From positions 201,259,741-201,323,740 of the forward strand of contig CM041465.1 in assembly GCA_023213395.1 (NCBI GenBank): a stretch of 64,000 nt of DNA, read 5' to 3'. Source of the DNA: Cycas panzhihuaensis (lineage: Eukaryota > Cycadophyta). Below the pieces are notes generated by a model. The model was not told the origin of the DNA and ran no database searches. It worked only from the letters and a program-made list of their open reading frames with translations. Made by a program: the position numbers and the translations under genes. This document shows, one piece after another, positions 32,443-44,760 of this stretch; within the stretch, counting starts at the first letter, position 1; each line of letters starts with the position of its first letter.

Positions 32443-34067
32443 GGGTAGAGAAAAACAAGTAGAAAAAAAGAAGAGAGAAGGCTTGGAAGGGGTGCCAAAC
32501 TCATCTGAGTGAAATGAGATGCATCCTAAGGGCAACCAGATATAGTGTAGAATGTTTTGATTAACTCTTTGGTGGTTTTTTATAGGCGGTTATCATGGTA
32601 GATAACTGTGAGAACATAGGAATCACTATAATGAGTTTCATAGAGATGATGTCGTGAAGAGATAGGTGGATAGTGGGATGATGTGGGTTGCTAAAGATTA
32701 TTAGGACCCCCCAGTATGCATCAGATCAATGCCTCCTAGTGGATATAGTCACCCATTGGGACCATAGGTGGCACGTCTTCCACCTTCCCTAAGTGGGGAA
32801 TGTTACCATCATGTCAAGAGACATTAGGAGGATCCTGGGGGTACTGGTAGGAGGAGCACCAACATCACTAGGGACATTGCCTAGTACTGATACTACGCAG
32901 ATGGAGGTAGCCACATTCTTCACTAACCAAGGTAGGTGGAATTGATGAGAGGTATCAGTCCAGATGAGGGTGATATCACAGATTCATTAGGTGAGGAAAC
33001 TCATTACACTAGGCATTCTATTCTAGATTTCCCTAAAATAGATTTATAGAGATATTCCAAGCAGATGGATAGACACAGTTTGAAGGTGCGAGGTAGGGGA
33101 GAGATTGGATTGGGCCACCCTGATAGCGATGAACATGGTCATGTAGCTAGATGCTATCAAGGTGGCAGGGAGAGGAGGATTCTCCTATTGTACTTTGTTA
33201 TAGTGTTGGTTCTTTGACCACTCTGGGGTAGTGACACCACCGGGAATACCTCACCCTATCTCAGCGAGAGTGCTTATGGTGCACAAGTGGCAGACTCAGT
33301 TCAAAGGGACCAAGGATCAGGCACATGTTAGGTAGTCAATGGAGGGAACATAGCTGGACCTTCTCACTCTAGCGAACTACATGGTAGACCCATATAGAGG
33401 AGTGAGATGGGATAGTGACGATGAGACAGAAGGGTTAAGAGGTGGTCCTAGAGATAGAGGTGATGATGGAGGTGATGATAGAGGCAATGGGGTAGACCTA
33501 TCAAGAGTGTTTGGAGGAGAGGCAGGTCATTTAGGGGTTGTAGGAGGTAAGGTAGGTCCTTCAAGAGTTGTAGGAAGAGGTAGGACACCCCATACACTAG
33601 TACAGAGATTGAGGGTGGTAGGTAGAACTCTGGCAGTGATAGCCATAAAAGGGGGTGGAGACACCCCAACAGGCCAACAGGTAGGCAAGGTGATACCTAA
33701 GGCTGAGGAAGAGGTACCAGCTGTCGAGGGAGGTCCTGAGGAGGAGGTGGTTGTCTGAGTCAAAGAGCCAACTATCCTAGGAGATGAGACACTACCCTTT
33801 CATGATATCTTTCGACCATTGGGTATTTAGATGGTTTGTTTTGGTTTAGTTTTGAGATTTTGATATATGGATGTATGGACTAACACATGGCATGTTTGAC
33901 TTGGTAGGAGTAGTGGATATGGAGAGGTTGATAGAGGTGATAGTCTGGGAGGTATTCCCCTAGGTCTATGCGAAGGGGCAACCTCCCATCTAGGCTGGAG
34001 AGGAGCCTTAATTAGCAAGGGCACACACAACGACATTCGCCATACTAATTAGCGCTAGGGATATATA

Positions 34068-34718
34068 TGTTAGATAATGTGACAACAATATTTTGGAGGC
34101 TAAAATTTTGACAGGTTAGCACTGCAGTTTCCCCTCCCAAAATTTTGCGGGGGGTTTTAAGGGGGGTAGGAGCCCCCCTTAGCTGAGGGGGTGCAGGGGG
34201 AGGTTGGAACGCCCCCCACAAAGAGGGGGTTCGGGGGCGATAAGCCCTGACCTAAAAAGCTAGCACTAAAAAACATACTAAATTGTAAAGAGAATTAGGG
34301 TCATTCACTCAAAATATCCTATGTTCTATGGTCGAGATTTGTGCCTTGTATAACTCTCTTATGTAGCCTGATTTAGGGTGTTTTTCATTATGTTCGATAT
34401 ATTAGATGTACTGTGAGGGGTTAGATAGCTGGTTGTTATTACTATGAGCATTCTGTTATAGATTATGTATATTTCTCTATTCTTTGATAATAAAGAATGA
34501 TACCTTTTATGTGTGGATGTTTCTATAGCAGACTGTTAGGGTTTTACCATGTTATATCAAGTGTATATGTGATGCTTGGCTTTCTTATTAATTTTATTGT
34601 ATTATCTCTAGTTTAAGAACTTGTATGTTAAATTTTAGTTTCGATTCCTATAACTAGTTGCAAAATAGTTTAGATCTTGGTAGCAGTTTCAGGTTATTGG
34701 GACCTTATTTTCTCAACA
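34068..34718 (+). repeat. Copia C 5' LTR
   Basis: Starts TGTTAGATAATG, ends CTCAACA. It includes a strikingly G/C-rich stretch at 34130-34250 with many G runs and C runs in otherwise AT-rich sequence. Confidence 0.93.
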
Positions 34719-34720
34719 AG

Positions 34721-34733
34721 TGGTATCAAAGCC
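34721..34733 (+). other. Primer-binding site of copia C
   Basis: TGGTATCAAAGCC lies two bases after the LTR and matches the initiator methionine tRNA site of copia elements. Confidence 0.9.
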
Positions 34734-34792
34734 AAGTTTTATTTTTGTAGTGAGTTTGTGAAGGTTTTGGTGTTGGCTTTTTTCTACACCAA

Positions 34793-35515
34793 ATGGTGAA
34801 ACTAGTGAATGTAAAGTTTGAGGTGGAGAAATTCAATGGCAAGAACAACATCGAGTTGTAGAAATTGAAAGTGTATGATGTCGATGACGAATAGGATGAT
34901 TTAGATAAAAGGGATCTTAGCATAATATGATTATGCTTAGCAAATAAAGTTCTATTCAACATCACAGGGGAGTAGATAGTAGCAAGCTTATGGACCCAGT
35001 TGGAAGGCTTCTATATGACCAAATCAGTGGCAAACCGAATCTACTTAAATAGGTAACTGTACTCATTACAAATGAAGGAAGGTACAAAAATTGCTAACTA
35101 TTTAAATGTTTTCAATACTCTTATTTGTCAGTTAGCTAGTATTGATGTCACAATTGAGGATGAGGACAAGGCTATTACCTTGTTATTTTCATTACCAGAA
35201 TCTTGGGATAATATTATCAGCTCAATTAGTTTTAGCACTACAAATGAATTAGATTATGATTATGTTATGAGTGCTTTATTGATGGAAGAAGTGAGGAGGA
35301 ACTCTAGTTTTGAAACCTCCACACTAGAAGCTATGACAACAAGGGGTAAAATAATTAAGAGAGGAGAAAGATCTAGGAACACATCAAAGTTAAAGTTAAA
35401 AGGCAAGAAGAGTAAGCTCAGATGTTGACACTATAATAAGATAGGTCACCTCAAGAAGGATGCTACAAAAGGAAGGAGTTCTAGAAAAAAGAAGATCCTA
35501 CCAAGGAGACTAATC
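34793..35515 (+). pseudogene. Copia C gag
   Basis: The ATG at 34793 starts MVKLVNVKFEVEKFNG, a typical copia Gag opening (usually ..KF.G.N...W). The middle part ICQLASIDVTIEDEDKAITL then LLFSLPESWDNI (35125-35215) is the classical Gag_UBN2 motif, and a basic tail leads to a relict zinc knuckle (CWHYNKIGHLKKD-like, with the leading Cys codons disrupted at 35426). Stops at 34858, 34891 and 34972 break the N-terminal third; 35072-35428 is open. Gag forms the RNA-containing particle. Confidence 0.87.
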
Positions 35516-35790
35516 AAGTGGAGTCAAATCAGGGTACGAATGATGATGTCTTGGTTACTTGTATTGTTTTCCATTATCACCATGATTGGTTATTAGATTC
35601 AAGTGCTTCACACTATATGTGTCCATACAAGAGTTGGTTCTCATCGTACCAACCTCTTGATGGTGGTGATGTGCTTATGGGAAATGAAGTTTCTTGTAAG
35701 ATAGTGAGAGTTGGTAGCATTAGAATTAAAATATTCAATGGTGTAGTGAGAATATTAACTAAAGTTGACATGTACCCGATCTAAAAAGAA
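35516..35790 (+). pseudogene. Copia C protease
   Basis: The active site reads WLLDSSASHYMC (35587-35622), where the family has DSGA(S/T)xHM. The catalytic Asp (35596-35598) is kept but the Gly of DSG has become Ser. The frame 35518-35784 is otherwise open, then shifts. Confidence 0.82.
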
Positions 35791-36890
35791 ATCTAATTTC
35801 CTTGGGTGAACCAGATTCTGGTGGTTATAAGTACACAGGTCATGAAGGAGTCTTAAAGGTGTCAAAGGGTACCTTGGTTGTTATGAAAGCCTTAAAGAAA
35901 GGAAACCTTTATATTTTAGTGGAAAGTACAGATGTTAGCTATGCAGCTACAACGTCAAAGACTACAGAAGATCTAGCTCAGTTATGGCATCAGAGTCTTG
36001 GGCACATCAGTGAGAGAGGACTTGAGGTACTAATGAAGTATAAGTTACTTCCTAACTTACAACTTTTAGATTTGGCTTTTTACAAATATTATATTTTTGG
36101 AAAGCAGTATAGACTCATATTTAAAGTAGGGAGGCACACTAGTAAAGGTGTTCTAGATTATGTACATTCAGATATGTAGGAACCAACCCTTACAATATCT
36201 TATGGAGGATCGTTTTACTTTGTCACAATTATAGATGATTACTCCATAAAGATATGGGTCTATTTTTTGAAAAAGAAATATGAAATTTTCAGCGTATTTA
36301 AGTAGTTCAAGGCTGTAGTTGAGAAGAGCACTAGCAAGTCAATTAAATGTTTGAGAACTGATAATGGAGGTGAGTTCAACTCCTTGGAGTTTGAGAACTA
36401 TTGCAGAGAAACTGGTATTGAAAGGCATAAGACCACTAGCTATACTCCACAGCAGAATAGCATAGTTGAGTGCATGAATAGGACACTCTTAGAAATAGCA
36501 AGAAGCATGCTAAGTAATGCAGGAGTGGAGTAGGGCTTATGGGCAGAAGCTATTCAAACAACTTGCAATTTGGTAAATAGGTCACCATCACTTGTCATAG
36601 ATTATAAGATTCCTGAAGAGGTATGGACTAGACATCCATATGATTATTTAAATTTGAAAGTTTTTTGTTGTGATGCTTACACCTTGACTGATAGAAGTCA
36701 ACGTTCAAAGTTAGACCCAAAATCTAAGAGATGTATCTTTGTTGGTTATGGTGATAGAGATGGTATGAAGGGATACAAGTTATGGGATCCTACTACCCAT
36801 AGAATCACTATTAACAAAGATATTATATTTGATGAATCTCCCTTTCTAAAATTAGATAGTATAGAAGTTGAAGTAAAATAGGAGTAGAAA
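35791..36890 (+). pseudogene. Copia C integrase
   Basis: The zinc finger starts LWHQSLGHISERGLEVL (about 35983-36030). The catalytic core gives YVHSDM (first Asp, about 36160-36178), RTDNGGEF (second Asp, 36351-36375) and QQNSIVECMNRTL (Glu, about 36451-36490). All three catalytic acids are present. The C-terminal copia signature follows (KLDPKSKRCIFVGYG at 36709-36755 and IIFDESPF). Single stops occur at 36178, 36303 and 36531, each a likely TGG or CAG change. Frame 36570-36881 is open. Confidence 0.88.
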
Positions 36891-37800
36891 GTTAAACATC
36901 AACAGGTTAAGTTTAAAACCTAACCATCTTTAGAAATAGAAGAGTAGGAAGATCTTTCTAAAAATGAATCTACATCAGATTTACAGGAGTATGTGGACAC
37001 TCCTCCACCTACTATTAGAAGATCTATACAAGTTAGTTATCCACCTGACAATTATATCCCTTCTATTTCTATTACTTTGGTTTCTAATGATGGTGATCCT
37101 ACATGCTATCAAAAAGCAGTAGATGATATCCATAGTGAGAAATGGAAGAGGGCTATGCAAGAAGAGATACATGCTTTGAAGAAAAATAATTCATGGGACT
37201 TGGTCGAACTTCTACATGGCAGGAAGATTATTAGTTACAGGTGGGTTTTCAAGAAGAAAATAGATGTTGATAGAAAATTTGATAAATACAAGGTAAGATT
37301 GGTAGCTAAAGGCTTTGCACATAAAGTAGGAATTGATTTTTATAAGATCTTTTCACCAGTTGTCAAACTTGTTTTAATTCAAGTTCTATTAGTATTGGTA
37401 GCTTCTCTTGGTAGTTAGATGTAAAAATAGTTTTTCTACATGGATATTTAGATGAGGAGATCTATATGGATGAGCCAGAAGGGTTTGTACATGATGGCAG
37501 GAAAAGACTTATTTGCAAGATCAGAAAATCATTATATGGCCTAAAACAATCACCTAAGCAATGGTACAAGAAGTTTGACGCCTTCATGGAGAGCTAAAAT
37601 TTTTTAAAAAGTAAGTATGATCATTATGTTTACTTTAAATTCTTAGACAATAGTTTATTCATTATCTTAGTATTATATGTTGATGACATACTGGTTGCAA
37701 ACAAGAGCATGGCAGAAATCAATAAGTTAAAGGCTCAATTGGCTAGGACTTTAGACTTTTGATATGAAGGATCTAAGAGCTATAAATAAGTCTTAGGTAT
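36891..37800 (+). pseudogene. Copia C reverse transcriptase
   Basis: In order: KWKRAMQEEIHALKKNNSWD (37141-37200), YRWVFKKK, KYKVRLVAKGFA (37287-37322), then after a frame break FLHGYLDEEIYMDEPEGF (about 37432-37485), SLYGLKQSPKQWY (37526-37566) and the intact active site LYVDDILVA (37672-37698). It would be catalytically complete but for stops near 37416, 37596 and 37760. Confidence 0.9.
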
Positions 37801-38632
37801 GGAGATACATAGAGACAGGAAAAATGGTAAGCTATGGTTATCACAGCATGTGGAGAAGGTGATAACCAGGTTTGGTATGGCAAATATGAAACCAATGAGT
37901 ATCCCATTAGCTTCCCATTTCAAACTTTCTTCAAGTATGAGTCATAGTAATAAAGAAGAAAATGATTATTTATCTCATGTACCTTATTCTAGTGTAGTAG
38001 GAAGTTTGATATATGCCATGGTATGTATAAGACCTAACATTTTACATAGAGTCGGTGTAGTTAGCAGGTTTATGGCAAATCCAGGAAAGGAACACTGGGT
38101 AGCAATGAAATGGGTGCTTTGGTATTTGAGAGGCACAAGTGACTATTACATCACTTTTTAAGGTACAAGTAATCAAGTTTATAGATATATTGATTCAAAC
38201 TTTACCAGAGATTTAAATAAGAGAAGGTCTACTTCAAGTTATATATTCACTCTTGCAAATGGTTAAGTTAGTTGGATGTCAAAATTACAGAGCATAATTG
38301 CATTATCAACTACAGAAGCTGAATATGTTGTTGCAACATATACTTATAAAGAAGAAATATGGTTACAAGGTCTATTGGTTGAGCTTGGAAGGAAACAAGA
38401 AAAGGTAAAGGTATTTTGTGATAGTCAAAGTGCCATTTATTTAGCAAAGAATCCAGCTTATCATAGTAGGATAAAATATATTGCTCTTAAGTACCATTTT
38501 GTTAGACAGGTTATGGAAGCAAGTTGAGTGGCACTTGAGAAGGTTAACACAAAATAGGATTATGCTGATATGTTCACAAAACTAGTATTATTAGAGAAGT
38601 TCAAATGGTGTTTGACTTCTCTTGGCTTATAA
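37801..38632 (+). pseudogene. Copia C RNase H and pol C-terminus
   Basis: The connection domain (SSVVGSLIYAMVCIRPNI at 37991-38045) leads into RNase H: YIDSNFTRDLNKRRSTS (first Asp, about 38190-38240), [10 protein letters not shown] (Glu, about 38306-38335) and [11 protein letters not shown] (third Asp, about 38410-38445), ending CLTSLGL before a stop at 38630. One stop follows DYYITF at 38159 and another lies at 38264. Confidence 0.88.
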
Positions 38633-38679
38633 GAAAGGTAATGAATGGTCTAGGAAAGGTGTCATATGAATTATTGTCA

Positions 38680-39336
38680 AGGTGGAGATTGTTAGATAAT
38701 GTGACAATAATGTTTTGGAGGCTAAAATTTTGACAGGTTGGTAACGCAGTTTCCCCCCCAAACTTTCATGGGGGGTTCAAAGGGGGGTAGGAGCTCCCTT
38801 GGCTAGGGGATATGGGGGGAGTTAAAACGCCCCCCGCAAAGAGGGGGTTTAGGGGTGATAGCCCCCAACCAAAAAAGCTAGCACTAAAAAGCATACTACA
38901 TTGTAAAGAGAATCATGGTCATTCACTCAAAATACCCTACATTCTATGGTCAAGATTTGTGCCTTGTATGACTCTCTCATATAGCCTGATTTAGGGTACT
39001 TTTTCATTATGTTTGATGTATTAGATGTACTGTGAGGAGTTGGGCAGTTGGTTGTTATTGTTGTGAGCATTCTACTACAGATTATATATATTTCTCTATT
39101 CTTTAATAATAAAGATCAATACCTTTCTTGTGTAGATGTTTTCCTAGTGCACTTCTTAGGTTTTACCATGTTATATTAGGTATATATGTGATGCTTGGCT
39201 TTCTTATTCATTTTATTGTATTATCTCTAGTTTAAGAACTTGCATGTTAAATTTCAGTTTTAATTCCTATAACTAGTTGCAAAATAGTTTAGATCTTGGT
39301 GGCATTTCAAGTTATTAAGACCTTGTCTGCTCAACA
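38680..39336 (+). repeat. Copia C polypurine tract and 3' LTR
   Basis: The tract AAGGTGGAGAT (38679-38689) precedes the LTR from 38690 (TGTTAGATAATG) to 39336 (CTCAACA). The G/C-rich stretch of the 5' LTR is present but altered (38750-38870). Confidence 0.92.
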
Positions 39337-39680
39337 ATATGGGTAACAGAGTCCCAAGAGCACCAGGTAAGGGTAGGATATGTACATGGAGAGCTGGATG
39401 GGATCTTCATGGAGAGGGAGCATGCAGTCACAAAGAGGGAGATTTTACGAGGCTGGGTCCAGGCGTTAGACGCTTAAGGTAGAGGAGTAGTAGGCAGTGA
39501 TGCAAAGAGTTACATTAAGATAATTGTACTAAAGGAGAAGCTCTGAGGAGTAGAGGGGGAGTGGGATCATATACAAGTGCAATATGATAATCTAGTGGAG
39601 AAGATGGAAGTGAGATTGTCATGGAGCAGGATTCAAATCCACATGACAACGACAACCCAAGGAGGCCTCGAGACGAGGAG

Positions 39681-40567
39681 AGTGAGGTTAGGAGATCACA
39701 GTAATATATGAGGAGCTTAGGAGGCATGTGGTCTCCTGAGGAGGGATCACACTGGCTAGGAGATGATACTCCTTGAGAGCAGGGGTGCCAAGGAGGACAT
39801 GATCAGTTTTGGTTGGGAAAGCATTGGACCTCCAGGGAGTTACCATATGTTACCACATGATTGGACTTCTTCCTGCAAGGATTCCAACTTCCTGAGAATG
39901 GTGTACTATATTATTTTGTATGATATGATTTATTATGTGTATAGACAGTGGCCCATTGGCACCCCATTTGACCCATGATGATGGTTTTATGATATTTTAT
40001 GATGTTGTACTTGTTGTTTATTTGTTTATATATTTATATGTATATGGACATATATGCACAAATGCATGAGGGGCTATAGATTATGGTGATTTCGGTTGGT
40101 TGTTATATGGATTTTATTATTAGATTACTTGGGTGATACCTACGCTTCCTTTCATGCACAACCATACTCATAGTGGGCACACACGACCACCATGAACATA
40201 GGTGATAGGCACGTATGAGGCTAAGAGATGGAGAGCTATGTATGTCTTTTGGCAGACCATAATGGATATGCAAATGAAGCATTGGTGAAGAGAGAGTATA
40301 GGTACTCAAGCATGTAATCCTAGTTGGAGTGAATTTTTAAGCTCGGGAGTGAAAGAAACCTACACATCTAATTAGGAGGAATGGTTTCCCATGGGAGGGA
40401 AATGAGAAATGCCATAGGAGGGAATCTAAAGGATAGGGAAAGCCACTCTAAACCATCATTCCACCTGTGGTTGGGGGAATGGGGACACACTTAAAGTGGT
40501 AGTTTAGGCTCATTTCAGAGTGAAAAAGGAAGAATCAGTGTGCCAACCTATACAAGGATAGGGATAG
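39681..40567. other. Convergent spacer between PMD gene and integrase (A)
   Basis: Counterpart of 20250-21097 in B, with AT-rich ATATATGTATATG words near 40020-40060. The short + strand frame at 39763-39978 is a continuation of the decayed exon 3 region. No other gene is seen. Confidence 0.5.
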
Positions 40568-41880
40568 TCACACATAGAATTTTTTTAGGAACCTACCATT
40601 GATGGCTTTCTCAAATTCAAGACCCTCTAAGGTTGCGATCCTGTAAGTACTATTATCTAGGCTTTTGAGAATGATGAAGGGACCAACCCATTTAAGTTCA
40701 ACTTTAGACAAGTGATTATAGAGATATTCTTGCTTGAGGATATGGTCCTCAGGATGCAAGGGGTAGGGGAGAAGGTGTTTATTGTACATCTTTCACACCC
40801 TAGCTTTAGAGACAATATTCGCTTGGTACGTGGTCAAGCATTTCTCATCTAGGGCTTCAAGGTCTAGGAGATGGACCTGGTGGTAGGACTCCTCGTCAAC
40901 AAGTCCCCAAAGGAAAACTCACAAGGATGGGATTTCAACTTCCAATGGGAGGACCACTTTAGTTCCATACACAAGGGATAATGGGGTCATCCCTGTAGCT
41001 ATGTGAATTAAGGTACAGTATGCCCATAAGGCAAAATAATGTTGAAGATGCCAATCCTTTTGAGATTGGGTGAGTCTTCTTTAGGATTTTTATGAGGGTT
41101 TTCTTAAAAGATTCTATTTGGCCATTGGATTGGGGGAAATAAGGAGCAAAAGTTTTGTGAGATATCTTAAATTTTTCATAAAGTTCATCCATCTCTTATT
41201 ACACAAGGGGGCTCTATTATCTGTGATCAAGATGTTGGGAACCCCAAATTGACAAATGATGTACTGGTAGATGAAGGTAGCTATCATCTTACTAGGAGTA
41301 GAGGATAGAGGGATCACTTTGGCCCATTTAGTAAAGTATTCCATCATGGTCAAGATGAACTTATGCTATGACAAAGAAGGCGAGGTTATGGCCCCAGTGA
41401 GGTCTAATCCCCATTGGGAGAAGGGCCATGGAGATATGATAGGTTACAAGGCCTTGGAAGGTAAATAGAGGACGTTGGCATGCTCTTGGCACCAATGACA
41501 TCACAGGGCATAGGCATGGGCATATCTAAAGAGGGACAACCAATAATACCCCATGCGAAGGATCCTTTGGGCCATGGATTGGCCCCCAAAATGACCCTTG
41601 CAAATGCTGTTATTACATTCACAAAGTATTTGGCCTGCCCCATCGAGGTTGACATAATGGAGAAGGATCTTATTAAAGGAACTCTTGTATAATACCTCTC
41701 CCATGAGGAAATACTGCCTAGCAATAGCCCGAATATGTGACCTAACCTTATCGCTCATATTAAGGTGATACTGTTGCTTAGCGAGGTATCGCATAATATT
41801 CTCATACCATTTGTTGTTGGTCAATGGATGGGGAGACGAATCTTGAATGGCCAAAATGGGCTCATCAAGTAAAGAATCAT
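40568..41880 (-). pseudogene. Element A integrase
   Basis: The H2C2 region is present here, unlike B: LDGAGQILCECNNSICKGHF and MAQRILRMGYYW at 41560-41660 (family form H-x-H then C-x2-C; the first His positions are changed). The core gives ILITDNRAPL (second Asp, about 41215-41245) and YFPQSNGQIESFKK (Glu, about 41100-41140) in separate frames. The C-terminal domain (40568-40789) has KWVGPFIILKSLDNSTY and ends FLKKFYV. Frameshifts and stops break the chain into at least four pieces. Confidence 0.85.
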
Positions 41881-41983
41881 CAGTAGGAATTTCAAAAGGG
41901 TTTGGGATAGGGGTGTTGGCTAGTTATTCAGCAAACACCATCCCCTTCTTCGATTTCCTATTAAAATTTTGAAGATTGAATTC

Positions 41984-42480
41984 CTAAAGGAGGATGGACC
42001 ACTTGCTAGTCCTACCTGTCAGGTCAAATCGAGTTAGCAAATACCTTAAGGGATCAGATAGGATGATCACTCGAGTAGTATTTCTGAGCAGGTAGTGCCT
42101 GAACTTCTTGGTAGCGTGCACTAAGGAGAGGCACTCCTTCTTAGCATGGGAGTAATTAAGTTCAACAACCACTAGGGCGTGATTGATGAAGTCAATCACT
42201 CTCTCAAAACCTAAGTCATCCTCTTGGGCAAGCATAGTGCCTAAGGATTCATCAGTGTCGAGGTATAAAGGATGAAAGGCCTCTTGAAGAGAGGGGGCAC
42301 CAAAGTTTGACTAGAGGCCAGAGCTCTTTTGAGTTCCTTAAAGGCTTCTTGGGCCTTTAGAAACCAAATAAATGGGGCCTCTTTCTTCAACAAGTTGGTG
42401 AGGGGTTTTGCGTTTATGGTAAAATTCATAAGGAAATGCCTAAAGAAGCCTAATCTACCTAAGAACATCTTGATTTATTG
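41984..42480 (-). pseudogene. Element A pol RNase H (first RNase H)
   Basis: Fragments 42241-42468 and 41984-42235 contain NLLKKEAPFIWFLKAQEAF, FILYTST, MLAQEDDLGFERVIDF, VELNYSHAKKECLSLVHATK and VIILSDPLRYLL (third Asp). The first catalytic Asp region is disturbed by a frame change near 42236-42260. As in B, the chain leads straight from here into the integrase linker with no second RNase H between. Confidence 0.82.
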
Positions 42481-43200
42481 CTAGTTCCTAGGAGGCGACA
42501 TGTCAAGGATGGCCTTGACTTTGTCATGATTAATTTGGATACCTTGTTTTGAAACAAGGAATATAAAGAGTTTTCTAGTCTTCACAACAAACACACATTT
42601 AAGGGGGTTTAGGGTTACATGGTATTTGCGACATCAGGTGAAGATGGCTTACAAATCATTAGGATGGTGGGACTTTATGCGTGAAAGGCCTATCATGTCA
42701 TCCATGAAAATCTCAAGAGTTTTATTAATAAGGTCATGAAAGATAAATCACATTACCCTGTGATAAGTGGAACCTACATTCTTGAGCCTAAAGGGCATTG
42801 CCTTATAAGAAAAGGTGTTGTAAGGCATGGCGAAGGCCATCTTGTGATAGTTTTCGGGGGAAATTTGGATTTGGTTGTATCCTAAGAAGCCATCCATTAA
42901 GGACATGACTTCAAATCTAACTATTCGATCGATGATCTAATTTATAAAGGGGAAAGGAAGTTATCCTTAGAACATGCATTGTTAATGTCACAGAAGTCAA
43001 TGCATATCCTAATCATCTCATTCTTTCTTACAATAGGAACAATATTAGATACCCACTTGGGGTATTTGATGGAAGTGATTAACCCCTTATCTAAGAGTTT
43101 CTCATCTTCCATCTTCATGGCAGCTAAGAGTTTTGGGTGAAGAGGACATTATTTTTGTTGCATAGGGTGAGCACCCAGAATGGTAGTGAGATTGTAGGTG
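42481..43200 (-). pseudogene. Element A reverse transcriptase
   Basis: Recognisable on the - strand: LLDKGLITSIKYPKWVSNIV (about 43045-43110), IRICIDFCDINNACSKDNF (about 42960-43020), then frame-shifted SLMDGFLGY-like motif A (about 42885-42920), a KAMPF/CPLGSRM-like segment and the motif C region near 42690-42730. More frameshifted than in B or E. Confidence 0.8.
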
Positions 43201-44760
43201 ATAATAGAAGGGTCTATTCCCTTCATGTCAGAGTAGTCCCATGCAAAAATGTCATGTAATTCTTGGAAAAGAAAGGTGTATTCCTTCATTTCATTAGGAG
43301 AGCATTTCACTGCCACCTTTATGACCTTACCAAGAGCAAGGACAATGTCCTTGGTTGCCCCCATGCACATAGCATTCCCTTCCTTGAAGTGAGGGGTGGC
43401 TTGGTCAACAGGAGGGGGCGAAGAGGAAGAGGATGGGTTTGGGTTAACTAGGGTTGACCCAATGGCTAAGATCTTCTAATGACCAAGTCTATGGTGACTA
43501 GGAGGAAAATTAGGTGTAGAGCTAGCTAAATGCTCTAGCAAGGCCTCATCATTGTCACAGATAACCACACTTCAAGTAGATGAGGGGTGAGAAGTGGAAG
43601 GAGTGGTGGGGCTGTAGCAATCTATCCACCATTCCATGTAATTGGGAGACTCTTCAAAAAAGTTAAAAAGTGACCCCTTGCGATGGGTGATGAGAGGTTG
43701 CCTTACTTCATCGCTTAGGTGGGGGGGAAGGGGGGGTGGCGAGGGGGGTGGGGGGCGATGAGGTGGAAGGAGAGGTGATATGGGAGATCACATGGGAGGA
43801 AGGAGCAATGACATGTGATCCAAGAGGAAAACTAGTCTCCTCGATGGAAGAGATCTAAAGTGGGGACCTAAAACCAAGAGAGCGTCCCCTACTCATGTTT
43901 AGAAGGGATATGAGATGAGGAATGCCTTCATCCTCTCTATCATACTCATCATCACTAGGCACGGTGAGGTACCCATAGCTCCCCACACCAATAGGGGTGA
44001 AGCAGATAAGGTTTAAGGAAGAAGGAGAAGGGCCTTCTTCCAGGTAGGATGAACTAGGAATGTTAATAGAACAAGCAGAGGCATAGGTAGAAGGGCCCGT
44101 ATCACCCTTTGCCTAGTCATAAACCACTTGATGAATTTGATGGGGTTGTTTGGTGGGAGGATGTTCCCAGGGAACAACCCTCATTCGTCCCTTATGGATG
44201 AAATTAAGCTGCCCCCATCAGGACGAGCACACAGATCCTATTTGGTCAAGCCATGGATGTCCCAATAAGAGGTTGTAGTTCACGTCTAAGTCAAGGACTA
44301 CGATGTCAGTAAGGAAAGTTTTATCCTCGAGAGTAAGGGGGATGTAAATTGATCCCAAGGGTGTCTTTTTGCTACCATCGTAGCCTTGACAATGCTATGG
44401 AACTAGTTCGAAAGCTAATATACCAAGTTCTTGCATGATGCACAAGGGCATGGCATTGACAAAAGAACCAATGTCTATAATAGTTCTTCGAAGGGTGCAT
44501 TTAGATGTGTCTATGGTTATGGTAAAGGGGTAGTTCCATTGGCATTCCCTTTCACCAGATGGGAGAAGATACTCAGGATCAAAAGAGATGATGGGTTCAT
44601 AACTCAGAGTGATGCCCAAGGCATGAACCAAAGCATCAACCAATCCTAAGGTTTCTAAGAGAAGAGCATGCTGCTCCAAACAACTTCTCAAGACATCCAT
44701 CATGGACATCCTTACAGCCACAATGTAAAGCTTGTCAATGATGGAGAAGGGCTTCCCCTT
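43201..44760 (-). pseudogene. Element A protease and acidic linker
   Basis: The protease is in 44395-44721: RRTIIDIGSFVNAMPLCIM carries the catalytic Asp in a DIGS context (DNGS in relatives, one base apart), and QGYDGSKKTPLG plus VVLDLDVNYNLLLGHPWL follow after a stop. The linker to RT (43500-44180) is Ser/Pro-rich and acidic. The open frame 43149-43370 (KCSPNEMKEYTFLFQELHDI) is the segment just before RT, conserved in B and E. Confidence 0.78.

Larger units (their letters stand above)
34068..39336 (+). mobile_element. Ty1-copia element C
   Basis: C is 5269 bp, with LTRs at 34068-34718 (651 bp) and 38690-39336 (647 bp), a methionine-tRNA primer site, and a polypurine tract with the typical AAGGTGGAGAT. 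Flanks are ATATA (34063-34067) and ATATG (39337-39341), a 5-bp duplication with one mismatch. It sits in exon 3 of the antisense gene of A; the joined flanks read like the uninterrupted sites in B (about 19998) and E (about 58150). The LTRs differ at well over one base in ten by eye, mostly transitions. The integrase wording (RTDNGGEF, LLEIARSMLSNAG) resembles the Tork group, low certainty. Confidence 0.93.
32061..39680 (+). pseudogene. Antisense PMD-like gene of element A, split by copia C
   Basis: Exon 1 is 32061-32084 (MAVARPDL) with donor GTGAGT. Exon 2 is 32586-33822 (acceptor TATAG; donor G|GTATTT). Exon 3 starts at 33908 (acceptor TTGGTAG), is cut by copia C at 34067 and continues from 39342 to about 39680. 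Exon 2 holds TPQYASDQCLLVDIVTHWDH, then WHVFHLP and VTIMSRDIRRILGVL, the plant-mobile-domain pattern, followed by an acidic and Gly-rich tail. Exon 3 begins with DMERLIEVIV and continues, after C, with a charged helical region (EGEWDHIQVQYDNLVEKME). Several stops break exon 2 (for example at 32657-32659 and 32945). Intron 1 is 501 bp and intron 2 is 85 bp. The end of the gene is not determined. Confidence 0.72.
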
